From Pseudolysinimonas_A sp947085045 (GTDB lineage: Bacteria > Actinomycetota > Actinomycetes > Actinomycetales > Microbacteriaceae), in contig CAMTUU010000006.1 in assembly GCA_947085045.1 (NCBI GenBank), positions 1 through 64,000 of the forward strand: a stretch of 64,000 nucleotides of DNA. The letters run 5' to 3'. The notes under the pieces were generated by a model, which was not told the origin of the DNA, ran no database searches, and saw nothing but the letters and a program-made list of their open reading frames with translations. Below, piece after piece: positions 15,634 to 24,306 of this stretch (position 1 is the stretch's first letter; every line of letters begins with the position of its first letter). The position numbers and the translations under genes are program-made.

Positions 15634-18600
15634 CGAGATGCGGCCCCGGCGCGGGCGGAAGCCAGCGACGCCGCGCGGTCCTTCGCATAGTCCTGCAGCG
15701 ACCGCACCCGGATGTCGCCGTGTGCGACCTCGAACGACGCGACGGCCGCACCGAGCTGGGCGATCGTCGTGAACAACGGCTTGTCGGCCGCGACGGTCGC
15801 CGTGCGGATCTCGAAGCCGTCCGCGCGGGCGGAGCGTCCCGAGGGCGTGTTGATCACGACATCGATCTTGCCCGCATTGATGAGTTCGACGATGGACGGA
15901 TCGGCCTCGTCGGTCTCCTGCCCCATGAAGAACTTGCGCACCGTCGTGGCCGGGATGCCGTTGCGGGCGAGCACCTCGGCCGTTCCCGATGTCGCGACGA
16001 TCTCGAAGCCGAGCTGGGTGAGCCGCAGGATCGGCAGCACGATCGCGCGCTTGTCGCGGTCGGCGACCGACACGAAGACGACACCCGAGTCGGGCAACCC
16101 GCCGTAGGCGGCATCCTGACTCTTCGCGAACGCGCGCGGGAAGTCGGCGTCGATGCCCATGACCTCGCCGGTCGAGCGCATCTCGGGGCCGAGCACCGAG
16201 TCGACGATCTGCCCTTCCCGGGTGCGGAACCGCTTGAACGGCAGCACCGCCTCCTTGACCGAGATCGGGGCGTCGAGCGGCACGACCTCGCCATCGGCGG
16301 CGGGAAGCAGACCGTCGGCCACGAGTTCGCGGATGCTGCGCCCGACCATCACGAGCGACGCGGCCTTGGCCAGCGGGATGCCGAGCGCCTTCGACACGAA
16401 CGGCACGGTGCGCGACGCCCGGGGGTTGGCTTCGAGCACGTAGAGCACCCCGGCGCCGATCGCGAACTGCACGTTGAGCAGCCCGCGCACGCCGATGCCC
16501 TCGGCGATCTTGCGGGTCGCCTCGACGACCCGAGTCTGCACGTCGCGGCCCAGCGTCACGGGCGGGAGGGTGCACGCCGAGTCGCCGGAGTGGACGCCGG
16601 CCTCCTCGATGTGCTCCATGATCCCGCCGACGTACAACTCGGTGCCGTCGTAGAGGGCGTCGATGTCGATCTCGAGCGCGTCGTCGAGGAAGCGGTCGAC
16701 GAGCAGCGGCGAGCCGGGGCCGATGATCGCCTGCTCGCGCACCCGGTCGAAGTAGTCCTCGAGGCTCGGGGTGTCGTAGACGATCTCCATGCCGCGCCCG
16801 CCGAGCACGAACGACGGCCGGACGAGCACCGGGTAACCGATCTCCTCGGCGACGGCGACGGCCGAGGGGGCGTCGGTCGCGATGCCGTTCTTCGGGGCGA
16901 GCAGGCCGGCGGCGTCCAGGATGCCGGAGAACAGGCCGCGCTCCTCGGCGAGGTCGATCGCCGACGGCGAGGTGCCCAGGATCGGCACGCCGGCGGCTTC
17001 GAGCCCCTTCGCGAGACCGAGGGCGGTCTGCCCGCCGAGCTGCACGATGACGCCGACGAGTTCTCCGGACTGGGACTCCGCCTGGATGACCTCGAGCACG
17101 TCCTCGAGGGTCAGCGGCTCGAAGTACAGCCGGTCGGAGGTGTCGTAGTCGGTCGAGACGGTCTCGGGGTTGCAGTTGATCATGATCGTCTCGAAGCCCG
17201 CGTCGTGCAGGGCGAACGAGGCGTGCACGCACGAGTAGTCGAACTCGACGCCCTGGCCGATGCGGTTCGGGCCGGAGCCGAGGATGACGACCTTGCGCGC
17301 GTGCGACGGCGCCACCTCGGTCTCGAGGTCGTACGACGAGTAGTGGTACGGCGTCAGCGCAGGGAACTCGCCCGCGCAGGTGTCGACGGTCTTGAACACC
17401 GGCCGCACCCCCAGCTGCCAGCGGAGGGTGCGCACCTCCTGCTCGGTCAGGCCGCGCAGCTCCGCGATCTGCAGGTCGGAGAAGCCGTGGTCCTTCGCGA
17501 GCACGAAGAACGCGCGGTCGAGTTCGAGCAAGCCGGCCAAAGTGTCAGCGACCTCGTTGATCAGCACGATCTGATCGAGGAACCAGGGGTCGATCTTGGT
17601 CGCCTCGAAGGCCTCCTCGATCGTCGCGCCCTTGCGCAGCGCCTGCTGCAGCGTCACGATCCGGCCGTCGGTCGGGATCCGGGACACCTCGAGCAGCTCC
17701 GCCTTCGACCGCGGCTCGTGGCCCCAATGGAACGAGCTGCCGCGCTTCTCGAGCGACCGCAACGCCTTCTGGAGGGCGGTGCTGTAGTTGCGCCCGATCG
17801 CCATCGCCTCGCCGACGCTCTTCATCGTCGTGGTGAGGGTGACATCCGCCGACGGGAACTTCTCGAACGCGAAGCGCGGCACCTTCACCACGACGTAGTC
17901 GAGGGTCGGCTCGAACGACGCCGGGGTCACCTTGGTGATGTCGTTCGGAATCTCGTCGAGCCGGTAGCCGATCGCGAGCTTCGCGGCGATCTTCGCGATC
18001 GGGAAGCCCGTCGCCTTCGACGCGAGGGCCGACGACCGCGACACGCGCGGGTTCATCTCGATGACGATCACGCGCCCGGTGTTCGGCTCGACCGCGAACT
18101 GGATGTTGCAGCCGCCGGTGTCGACGCCGACGCGGCGGATGATGTCGATGCCGATGTCGCGCAGGTTCTGGTACTCGCGGTCGGTGAGGGTGAGCGCCGG
18201 CGCGACGGTGATCGAGTCGCCGGTGTGCACGCCGACCGGGTCGACGTTCTCGATCGAGCAGACGACGACGGTGTTGTCGGAGGTGTCGCGCATCAGCTCG
18301 AGCTCGTACTCCTTCCAGCCGAGGATCGACTCCTCGAGGAGCACCTCGGTGGTCGGCGACTGGTGCAGGCCGTCCGTCACCATCCGGATGAGTTCGTCCC
18401 GGTCGTAGGCGAAGCCGGAGCCGAGCCCGCCCATCGTGAACGACGGGCGCAGCACGAGCGGGTAGCCGAGGTCGTCCGCAGCATCCACGGCTTCGCTGAC
18501 GGTGTGCACGATGAAGCTGCGGGCGACGTCGGCGCCGGACCCGAGCACCAGTTCCTTGAAGAGCTGCCGGTCCTCGCCCTTCTTGATCGCCTCGACCTTC

Positions 18601-18953
18601 GCGCCGATCAGCTCGACGCCGTATTTCGCGAGGATGCCCTCCTCGTCGAGCTTGATCGCCGCGTTGAGCGCCGTCTGCCCGCCGAGCGTGGGGAGGATCG
18701 CATCCGGCTTCTCGTGCTTGATGATCGCCTCGAGCGCCTCGCTGGTGATCGGCTCGATGTAGGTGGCATCCGCGAAGTCGGGGTCGGTCATGATCGTCGC
18801 CGGGTTCGGGTTCACCAGGATGACGCGCACGCCCTCCTCGCGCAGCACGCGGCAGGCCTGGGTTCCCGAGTAGTCGAACTCGGCCGCCTGGCCGATGACG
18901 ATCGGACCCGATCCGATGACCAGGACCGACTGGATGTCGTCGCGCTTGGGCAT
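15630..18953 (-). CDS. carB: carbamoyl-phosphate synthase large subunit
   Basis: A 1107-residue synthetase using ammonia from CarA, bicarbonate and two ATP to give carbamoyl phosphate for pyrimidines and arginine. Two homologous ATP-grasp halves are visible: N-terminal with G-S-G-P-I-V-I-G-Q-A-A-E-F-D-Y-S-G-T-Q-A and central with G-S-G-P-N-R-I-G-Q-G-V-E-F-D-Y-S. The C-terminal MGS-like regulatory domain is from about 960. The stop overlaps pyrF by 4 bases and the start overlaps carA by 1 base (TAATG). Confidence 0.98.
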   Translation of the reverse strand: MPKRDDIQSVLVIGSGPIVIGQAAEFDYSGTQACRVLREEGVRVILVNPNPATIMTDPDFADATYIEPITSEALEAIIKHEKPDAILPTLGGQTALNAAIKLDEEGILAKYGVELIGAKVEAIKKGEDRQLFKELVLGSGADVARSFIVHTVSEAVDAADDLGYPLVLRPSFTMGGLGSGFAYDRDELIRMVTDGLHQSPTTEVLLEESILGWKEYELELMRDTSDNTVVVCSIENVDPVGVHTGDSITVAPALTLTDREYQNLRDIGIDIIRRVGVDTGGCNIQFAVEPNTGRVIVIEMNPRVSRSSALASKATGFPIAKIAAKLAIGYRLDEIPNDITKVTPASFEPTLDYVVVKVPRFAFEKFPSADVTLTTTMKSVGEAMAIGRNYSTALQKALRSLEKRGSSFHWGHEPRSKAELLEVSRIPTDGRIVTLQQALRKGATIEEAFEATKIDPWFLDQIVLINEVADTLAGLLELDRAFFVLAKDHGFSDLQIAELRGLTEQEVRTLRWQLGVRPVFKTVDTCAGEFPALTPYHYSSYDLETEVAPSHARKVVILGSGPNRIGQGVEFDYSCVHASFALHDAGFETIMINCNPETVSTDYDTSDRLYFEPLTLEDVLEVIQAESQSGELVGVIVQLGGQTALGLAKGLEAAGVPILGTSPSAIDLAEERGLFSGILDAAGLLAPKNGIATDAPSAVAVAEEIGYPVLVRPSFVLGGRGMEIVYDTPSLEDYFDRVREQAIIGPGSPLLVDRFLDDALEIDIDALYDGTELYVGGIMEHIEEAGVHSGDSACTLPPVTLGRDVQTRVVEATRKIAEGIGVRGLLNVQFAIGAGVLYVLEANPRASRTVPFVSKALGIPLAKAASLVMVGRSIRELVADGLLPAADGEVVPLDAPISVKEAVLPFKRFRTREGQIVDSVLGPEMRSTGEVMGIDADFPRAFAKSQDAAYGGLPDSGVVFVSVADRDKRAIVLPILRLTQLGFEIVATSGTAEVLARNGIPATTVRKFFMGQETDEADPSIVELINAGKIDVVINTPSGRSARADGFEIRTATVAADKPLFTTIAQLGAAVASFEVAHGDIRVRSLQDYAKDRAASLASARAGAASR

Positions 18954-20086
18954 TACTTCGCTTCCCGGCGCTCGAGCACCATGTCGCGGAACCGGTCGAA
19001 CAGGTAGTTGGCATCGTGCGGACCGGCGGCCGCCTCGGGGTGGTACTGCACGGAGAAAGCCGGGATGTCGAGCGCCCGCAGCCCTTCGACCACCTGGTCG
19101 TTCAGCCCGACGTGACTGACCTCGACGCGGCCGTAGCCGTTCGGTGAGTCGACCGGACCATCGAGCGGGGCGTCGACCGCGAAGCCGTGGTTGTGCGCCG
19201 TGATCTCGACCTTGCCGGTGGTCTTGTCCAGCACCGGCTGGTTGATGCCGCGATGGCCGAACGGCAGCTTGTAGGTGCCGAAGCCGAGGGCGCGGCCGAG
19301 AAGCTGGTTGCCGAAGCAGATGCCGAAGAACGGCAGCTCCCGGTCGAGCAGTTCGCGCAGGAGGGCGACGTGGGCGTCGGAGGCCTCGGGGTCGCCGGGG
19401 CCGTTGGAGTAGAACGCGGCGACCGGCGCGATCGAGAGCACCTGTTCGAGCGTCACGTCCTGCGGCAGCACGTGCACCTCGAAGCCGCGGGCGGCGAGGT
19501 TGTCGACCGTCGACTGCTTGATGCCGAGATCGAGGATCGCCAGATTCCCCAGTTTCGCGCCGACGGCGGGGGTGACGACCGGTTCGGTGACGGAGACGTC
19601 GGCCGACAGGTTGAGTCCGGTCATATCGCGGCCCGACCGCACGATCGCGAGCTGCTCGTCGGCGGTGAGCTCGGCATCCGCACCGGAGAAGACGCCCGCC
19701 CTCATCGCGCCCGAGTCCCGCAGCCGGCGGGTGATCGCCCGCGTGTCGATGCCGGAGATGCCGACGATGCCGGTCGCCTCGAGTTCGTCGTCGAGCGATC
19801 GCTTCGCACGGAAGTTGCTGACCACCCGGGAGGGGTCGCGTACGACGTAGCCGGCGACCCAGATCCGGCGGGACTCCTGGTCCTCGTCGTTCATCCCGGT
19901 GTTGCCGATGTGCGGCGCCGTCTGCACGACGATCTGCCCCGCGTACGACGGGTCGGTGAGCGTCTCCTGGTAGCCGGTCATCCCCGTGGCGAAGACGGCC
20001 TCGCCAAGGGTGCGGCCCCGGGCGCCGTAGGCGCGACCCTCGTACCGGGTTCCGTCTTCGAGCACGAGCACGGCGCTGGCGGTCAT
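18953..20086 (-). CDS. carA: carbamoyl-phosphate synthase small (glutaminase) subunit
   Basis: A 377-residue class I glutamine amidotransferase that feeds ammonia to CarB. The N-terminal domain has G-Y-Q-E-T-L-T-D-P-S-Y. The glutaminase site is F-G-I-C-F-G-N-Q-L-L-G with the nucleophilic cysteine, and Q-Y-H-P-E-A supplies His and Glu. The start overlaps the stop of the PH-like membrane gene (ATGA). Confidence 0.97.
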   Translation of the reverse strand: MTASAVLVLEDGTRYEGRAYGARGRTLGEAVFATGMTGYQETLTDPSYAGQIVVQTAPHIGNTGMNDEDQESRRIWVAGYVVRDPSRVVSNFRAKRSLDDELEATGIVGISGIDTRAITRRLRDSGAMRAGVFSGADAELTADEQLAIVRSGRDMTGLNLSADVSVTEPVVTPAVGAKLGNLAILDLGIKQSTVDNLAARGFEVHVLPQDVTLEQVLSIAPVAAFYSNGPGDPEASDAHVALLRELLDRELPFFGICFGNQLLGRALGFGTYKLPFGHRGINQPVLDKTTGKVEITAHNHGFAVDAPLDGPVDSPNGYGRVEVSHVGLNDQVVEGLRALDIPAFSVQYHPEAAAGPHDANYLFDRFRDMVLERREAK

Positions 20087-20592
20087 GCGGCCTCCCCTGT
20101 TGGCGATGAGCGCCGCGCGGGCGCGATCGTGGCGAGTGCGACGACCAGCGCGTCCGGGTCGCTCACGCGCAGGTTGGTGTCGACGAGCGTGTCGCCGAGG
20201 GTCCAGCGGACGAACACGAGCCCGTCCTTGCCGACCACCCGGTCGATGGTCCAGGTCGCGAGGCCGACCCCGTCGATCGCGGCGGTCGGGATGAAAGCAT
20301 CCGGTTGCCCGGCGATGCTCAACACGACGCCTTCGGTGTGCACGGCGACGCCGGCGCGGGCGCGGAAGCCGAGGCCGCGCACGGCGATCCGATCGGTCGG
20401 CGATTCGGCGCGGGTGGTCGCGACGTAGAAGCCGTCGTCGGTCGCGAGCGCCACGGCGAGTCCGGCCGGCGGGGTCGCGAGGGCGGGCAGGGCGGCCTGG
20501 CGGCGGCGGCGGGCGCGCCAGCCGAGCGCCAGGCCGGTGTACACCAGCACCAGGATGCCGACGATGACGAGGGTCGGCGCGAGCCTATCCAC
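20083..20592 (-). CDS. membrane-anchored PH-like protein of the pyrimidine operon
   Basis: A 169-residue protein with one N-terminal membrane segment (about 6-25, L-V-I-V-G-I-L-V-L-V-Y), an Arg-rich cytoplasmic edge, then a beta-rich domain of about 120 residues with W-T-I-D-R-V and F-V-R-W. It corresponds by position and form to the uncharacterised export/membrane protein found between pyrC and carA in mycobacteria and streptomycetes. The GTG at 20592 lies inside the pyrC 3' end (8-base overlap); the stop overlaps carA. Its function in pyrimidine metabolism is unknown. Confidence 0.8.
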   Translation of the reverse strand: MDRLAPTLVIVGILVLVYTGLALGWRARRRRQAALPALATPPAGLAVALATDDGFYVATTRAESPTDRIAVRGLGFRARAGVAVHTEGVVLSIAGQPDAFIPTAAIDGVGLATWTIDRVVGKDGLVFVRWTLGDTLVDTNLRVSDPDALVVALATIAPARRSSPTGEAA

Positions 20593-21883
20593 GGGAGACC
20601 TCCTGAGAATCGCGGAGTACGCCGTCGAGGACGGTGGGAATTCCGCGGTGGACGGTGGTGACGATGCGACCCGGGAGTTCCCGCCCCAGGTACGGGGAGT
20701 TGACGCTGCGGCCGTGCAGGTGCTCGACCGAGAAGACCCGGCGGGCCGACGGGTCGACGAGGGTGAGCTGCGCCGGGGCGCCAGGCGTGAACGGGGTGTC
20801 GTAGCCGGCCAGGCGTCCGATTGCGGCGGGCTTCGCCGAGAGAACACGCGCGACGTCGGCCCAGCCGAGCAGCCCGGTGTCGACCATTGCCGCCTGCACG
20901 ACGCTGAGCGCGCTCTCGAGCCCCACCATCCCGAAGGAGGCCTCGGCCCAGGCCGCCTCCTTGGACTCGACCGGGTGCGGGGCGTGATCGGTCGCGACGA
21001 TGTCGATCGTGCCGTCGGCCAGCGCGGCGCGGAGGGCGACGACATCCTCGTCGCGGCGCAGCGGCGGATTGACCTTGTACCGCGCGTCGTAGCCGGCGGT
21101 GAGGTGCTCGGTGAGCAGCAGGTGGTGCGGCGTGACCTCGGCGGTGACCTGGATGCCGCGTGCCTTCGCCCAGCGCAAGACCTCGACGCTGCCGGCGGTC
21201 GAGACGTGGCAGACGTGCAGCCGCGCGCCGACCGCCTCGGCGAGCAGGACGTCGCGCGCGATGATCGCCTCCTCGGCGACCGCGGGCCAGCCGGTCAGAC
21301 CGAGCTCCGAGGCCAGCGGCCCCTCGTTCATCTGCGCGCCCTCGGTGAGCCGCGGCTCCTGCGCGTGCTGAGCCACGACGCCGTCGAACGTCGCGACGTA
21401 CTCCAGCGCGCGGCGCATGAGCAGCGCGTCGTGCACGCACTTGCCGTCGTCGGAGAACACTCGCACCGCCGCCCGCGAGCGGGCCATGGCGCCGATCTCC
21501 GAGAGCCGCTCCCCCGCGAGGCCGATCGTCACGGCGCCGATCGGGCGCACCGTGACGTAGCCGTGCTGCTCGCCGAGCGACGCCACCTGCTCGACGACAC
21601 CGGCGGTGTCCTGCACCGGGCTGGTGTTCGCCATCGCGAAGACCGCGGTGAACCCGCCGGCGGCCGCCGCCCGGGATCCGGTGAGCACGGTCTCGCTCTG
21701 CTCGAAACCCGGCTCGCGCAGATGGGTGTGCAGGTCGACGAGCCCGGGCAGCGCCTGGAGCCCGTCGGCGGCGATGGTGATGGGACTCGCGATCTCGCCG
21801 GCATCCACGAAGACGCCATCGGAGATCGCGAGGTCGGTGCGGGTGCCGTCGGGCAGCGTCGCCCCGGTGATCAGGATGTTCAT
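20585..21883 (-). CDS. pyrC: dihydroorotase
   Basis: A 432-residue class I dihydroorotase, an amidohydrolase that cyclises carbamoyl aspartate. D-L-H-T-H-L-R-E-P-G is the metal-binding H-x-H motif. H-V-S-T-A-G-S and the late A-T-D-H-A-P-H with the catalytic aspartate follow. The ATG at 21883 overlaps pyrB (ATGA); a much longer upstream reading in this frame is not coding. Second catalytic gene of the pyr operon. Confidence 0.96.
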   Translation of the reverse strand: MNILITGATLPDGTRTDLAISDGVFVDAGEIASPITIAADGLQALPGLVDLHTHLREPGFEQSETVLTGSRAAAAGGFTAVFAMANTSPVQDTAGVVEQVASLGEQHGYVTVRPIGAVTIGLAGERLSEIGAMARSRAAVRVFSDDGKCVHDALLMRRALEYVATFDGVVAQHAQEPRLTEGAQMNEGPLASELGLTGWPAVAEEAIIARDVLLAEAVGARLHVCHVSTAGSVEVLRWAKARGIQVTAEVTPHHLLLTEHLTAGYDARYKVNPPLRRDEDVVALRAALADGTIDIVATDHAPHPVESKEAAWAEASFGMVGLESALSVVQAAMVDTGLLGWADVARVLSAKPAAIGRLAGYDTPFTPGAPAQLTLVDPSARRVFSVEHLHGRSVNSPYLGRELPGRIVTTVHRGIPTVLDGVLRDSQEVSRG

Positions 21884-22827
21884 GCGGGCCCGCCAGTCAA
21901 CACGAGGTACAGAACCGCCATTCGGATCGAGACCCCGTTCGTGACCTGGTCGAGGACGAGGGAGCGGGCCGAGTCGGCAGCCGCTGCAGAGATCTCGAGC
22001 CCGCGGATCATCGGTCCGGGGTGCATCACCATCGTATCCGCGCGCAAGGCGGTGAAGCGGGCGTCGTCGAGGCCCCACTCGCGGGCGTACTCGCGCTCGT
22101 TGGGGAAGAAGGCGGCATGCATCCGCTCGCTCTGGATGCGCAGCATCATGACGACGTCCGGCTTCTCGGCCAGCGCCTCGTCGAGGTCGTGCCGCACTGT
22201 CGCCGGCCAGGTGGCGACACCCGTCGGCAGCAGCGTGCGGGGCGCGACGAGGGTGATCTCCGCGCCGAGCGTCGACAGCAACCACAGGTTCGACCGCGCG
22301 ACGCGGGAGTGCAGGATGTCGCCGACGATCGTGACCTTCAGGCCGTCGAGGTCTTTGCCGCGGGAGGCGCCATCGTGCCGCGCCTTGCGCATGGTGTAGG
22401 CGTCGAGCAGGCCCTGCGTCGGGTGCTCATGGGTGCCGTCGCCCGCGTTGATGACGGCGGCGTCGATCCAGCCCCCGTCGGCCAGGGTGCGCGCGGCGCC
22501 CGACGCGGGATGCCGTAGCACCACCGCATCCACCCCCATCGCGGCGATCGTCTGCGCGGTGTCCTTGAGGCCCTCGCCCTTCGAGACGCTCGAACCCTTC
22601 GCACTCAGCGTCATCACGTCGGCGGAGAGCCGCTTGGCGGCCGACTCGAAGGACAGCCGCGTGCGGGTGGAGTCCTCGAAGAACAGGTTCGCGACGGTCC
22701 GCCCCTGCAGGGTCGGCAGCTTCGGCACAGCCCGGCGGGCGACGTCGGCCATGTCCTCGGCGACGTCGAGGATGCCGATCGCCTCGTCCTTCGACAGGTC
22801 GCGGGTACTGAGCAGGTGGCGCATCAT
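21880..22827 (-). CDS. pyrB: aspartate carbamoyltransferase catalytic subunit
   Basis: A 315-residue transcarbamoylase that joins carbamoyl phosphate and aspartate. F-F-E-D-S-T-R-T-R-L-S-F binds carbamoyl phosphate, D-G-T-H-E-H-P-T-Q-G-L-L-D is in the second domain, and G-D-I-L-H-S-R-V-A-R-S-N follows. Two adjacent ATGs are possible (22827, 22824); the first overlaps pyrR as ATGA. No regulatory subunit gene is nearby. Confidence 0.97.
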   Translation of the reverse strand: MMRHLLSTRDLSKDEAIGILDVAEDMADVARRAVPKLPTLQGRTVANLFFEDSTRTRLSFESAAKRLSADVMTLSAKGSSVSKGEGLKDTAQTIAAMGVDAVVLRHPASGAARTLADGGWIDAAVINAGDGTHEHPTQGLLDAYTMRKARHDGASRGKDLDGLKVTIVGDILHSRVARSNLWLLSTLGAEITLVAPRTLLPTGVATWPATVRHDLDEALAEKPDVVMMLRIQSERMHAAFFPNEREYAREWGLDDARFTALRADTMVMHPGPMIRGLEISAAAADSARSLVLDQVTNGVSIRMAVLYLVLTGGPA

Positions 22828-23360
22828 GCGCCTCCCACGATGTCGACGCCGTCTTCCCCGTCGGTCTCGACGAGTCGCACGTTGATGCGCTCGGCGACCG
22901 AGGTCGGGAGGTTCTTGCCCACGAAGTCGGCGCGGATCGGCAGCTCGCGGTGCCCGCGGTCGACCAGGACGGCGAGCCGCACGGCGCGCGGCCGACCGTG
23001 GGCGCTCAGCGCGTCGAGGGCGGCGCGGATCGTGCGGCCCGAGTAGAGCACGTCGTCGACGAGGACGACCGTCTTGCCGTCGATCCCGCCCTCCGGGAGG
23101 CGCGTCGGCTGCGGACTCCGCGTCGGCTGCGTGCGGAGGTCGTCGCGGTACATCGTGACGTCGAGCGCGCCGACCGACCCGGTGCCCGGCTCGAGCGTCT
23201 CGAGGATGCCGGCGATCCGCTCGGCGAGCAGCACCCCGCGAGTCGGGATGCCGAGAAGGACCAGATCGGAGGAACCGTGGTTCGACTCGAGGATCTCGTG
23301 CGCGATGCGGGTGAGCGCTCGCGTGATGTCAGCCGGCTGCAGCACGGGGTGTGCAGTCAT
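22824..23360 (-). CDS. pyrR: PyrR: pyr mRNA-binding regulator / uracil phosphoribosyltransferase
   Basis: A 178-residue phosphoribosyltransferase-fold protein. V-L-V-D-D-V-L-Y-S-G-R-T at 99-110 is the PRPP motif. R-D-D-L-R-T and the basic stretch that follows lie on the RNA-binding face. It is the first gene of the pyr operon, with a strong AAGGAGG box 5 bases before the ATG. That box lies at the foot of a PyrR-type hairpin, so UMP/UTP-dependent translational repression is likely. A TAGCAT hexamer at 23417-23422 could be the -10, giving a leader of about 50 bases. Confidence 0.96.
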   Translation of the reverse strand: MTAHPVLQPADITRALTRIAHEILESNHGSSDLVLLGIPTRGVLLAERIAGILETLEPGTGSVGALDVTMYRDDLRTQPTRSPQPTRLPEGGIDGKTVVLVDDVLYSGRTIRAALDALSAHGRPRAVRLAVLVDRGHRELPIRADFVGKNLPTSVAERINVRLVETDGEDGVDIVGGA

Positions 23361-23368
23361 CCTGACCT

Positions 23369-23399
23369 CCTTCCCCGTCTCTCCGGACGGACTTAAAGG
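23369..23399 (-). promoter_or_regulatory. PyrR-binding hairpin overlapping the pyrR ribosome binding site
   Basis: On the minus strand the leader folds as lower stem CCUUU/GAAGG, internal loop AAGU/G, upper stem CCGUC/GACGG and a hexaloop CGGAGA. The hexaloop fits the CNGNGA loop of known PyrR-binding RNA, and a purine-rich internal loop below the upper stem is also expected. The 3' side of the lower stem contains the AAGG of the pyrR ribosome binding site, so PyrR binding would close it. No terminator alternative is seen, which favours translational control over attenuation. Confidence 0.75.
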
Positions 23400-23427
23400 T
23401 GGTCTGTTTCGTCTCGATGCTAGCGGA

Positions 23428-24306
23428 TCAGCCCCAGCGCCGGTTGAGCCAGCGCTCGAAGACGCCGATGAGCGCGTCGGTCGTCTTGCCGAGCACCGCG
23501 AGCAAGATGATCGCGAGGAAGATCCGGTCGACCCGGCCGTTCTGCCCCGAGTCCAGCAGCAGGAAACCCAGCCCCATCGACGACGAGAGCAGTTCGGCGG
23601 CGACGAGGAACAACCAGGACTGCGCGAGGGCCAGCCGCAGCCCGCTGACCAGCGCCGGGATGACAGCGGGGAGTTGCACGACGCCGAGCAACTGCAGCCG
23701 GCCGAGGCCGAACGCGCGCCCCATCTCCACCAGCTGGTGGTCGACGTGGCGCAACGCGATCGAGATCGTCGTGAACACGGGGAACGCGGCGCCGATCGCG
23801 ATGAGCGTGACCTTCGGCACCTCGCCGATGCCCAGATAGAGCAGCAGGAGCGGAACCCAGGCGAGCGAGGGCACCGCGCGGAGGGCGCCGATGATCGGCG
23901 AGAGGAGGATGCTCGCGTGCCGTGACAGCCCGACGAGCGAGCCGAGCACGAGCCCGATGCCCGCGCCGATCACGAAGCCGGTGAGCACGCGCTGGGTCGA
24001 GATCGCCACGTCGCGGAACAGCTGGCCGCGCTGCGCGAGGTCGACCGCTGCGGCGACGACCCTCTCCGGCGACGGCAGGCGGTACGAGGGCACCGTGCCG
24101 CTCGCGGCGACCGCCCACCAGGCCGCGAGGATCACGACCGGGATGAGGGCTCCCCCGGCGACCACCCACCACCGGGGTGCGTGGTCGCCGCTCCTCCGCG
24201 GCGACCGGTCGTCCGCGGCGGTGCCGGTTCGCTCAGTCGAAGAAGGCAGGGTCCGCGTCCTTCGCGTACGTCGGCTCGAGGAGTCCGTCGAGCGCCGCGT
24301 CGACAT
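23428..24306 (-). CDS. ssuC: ABC transporter permease, SsuC/TauC (nitrate/sulfonate/taurine) family
   Basis: An inner-membrane permease with about six membrane segments. The binding-protein-dependent loop is E-M-G-R-A-F-G-L-G-R-L-Q-L-L-G-V-V-Q-L-P-A, the EAA motif that contacts the ATPase. The start is uncertain. ATG 24306 gives 292 residues but overlaps ssuA by 74 bases and has no ribosome binding site; its Arg/Ser-rich first residues look like read-through of the other frame. A CTG at 24249 has AAGGA 8 bases upstream and would give 273 residues. GTG 24165 would cut the first membrane segment. Probable uptake of an aliphatic sulfonate or a related organosulfur compound. Confidence 0.85.
   Translation of the reverse strand: MSTRRSTDSSSRRTRRTRTLPSSTERTGTAADDRSPRRSGDHAPRWWVVAGGALIPVVILAAWWAVAASGTVPSYRLPSPERVVAAAVDLAQRGQLFRDVAISTQRVLTGFVIGAGIGLVLGSLVGLSRHASILLSPIIGALRAVPSLAWVPLLLLYLGIGEVPKVTLIAIGAAFPVFTTISIALRHVDHQLVEMGRAFGLGRLQLLGVVQLPAVIPALVSGLRLALAQSWLFLVAAELLSSSMGLGFLLLDSGQNGRVDRIFLAIILLAVLGKTTDALIGVFERWLNRRWG

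Noticed and set aside
14824..17232. 802-residue reading that would extend pyrF upstream
   Set aside because: The first part is an out-of-frame reading of carB; ATG 15633 overlaps the carB stop and matches PyrF.
15720..19007. 1095-residue open frame on plus opposite carB
   Set aside because: Arg/Asp/His-rich composition and no family motifs; carB is certain on the other strand. Long antisense frames are a result of high GC.
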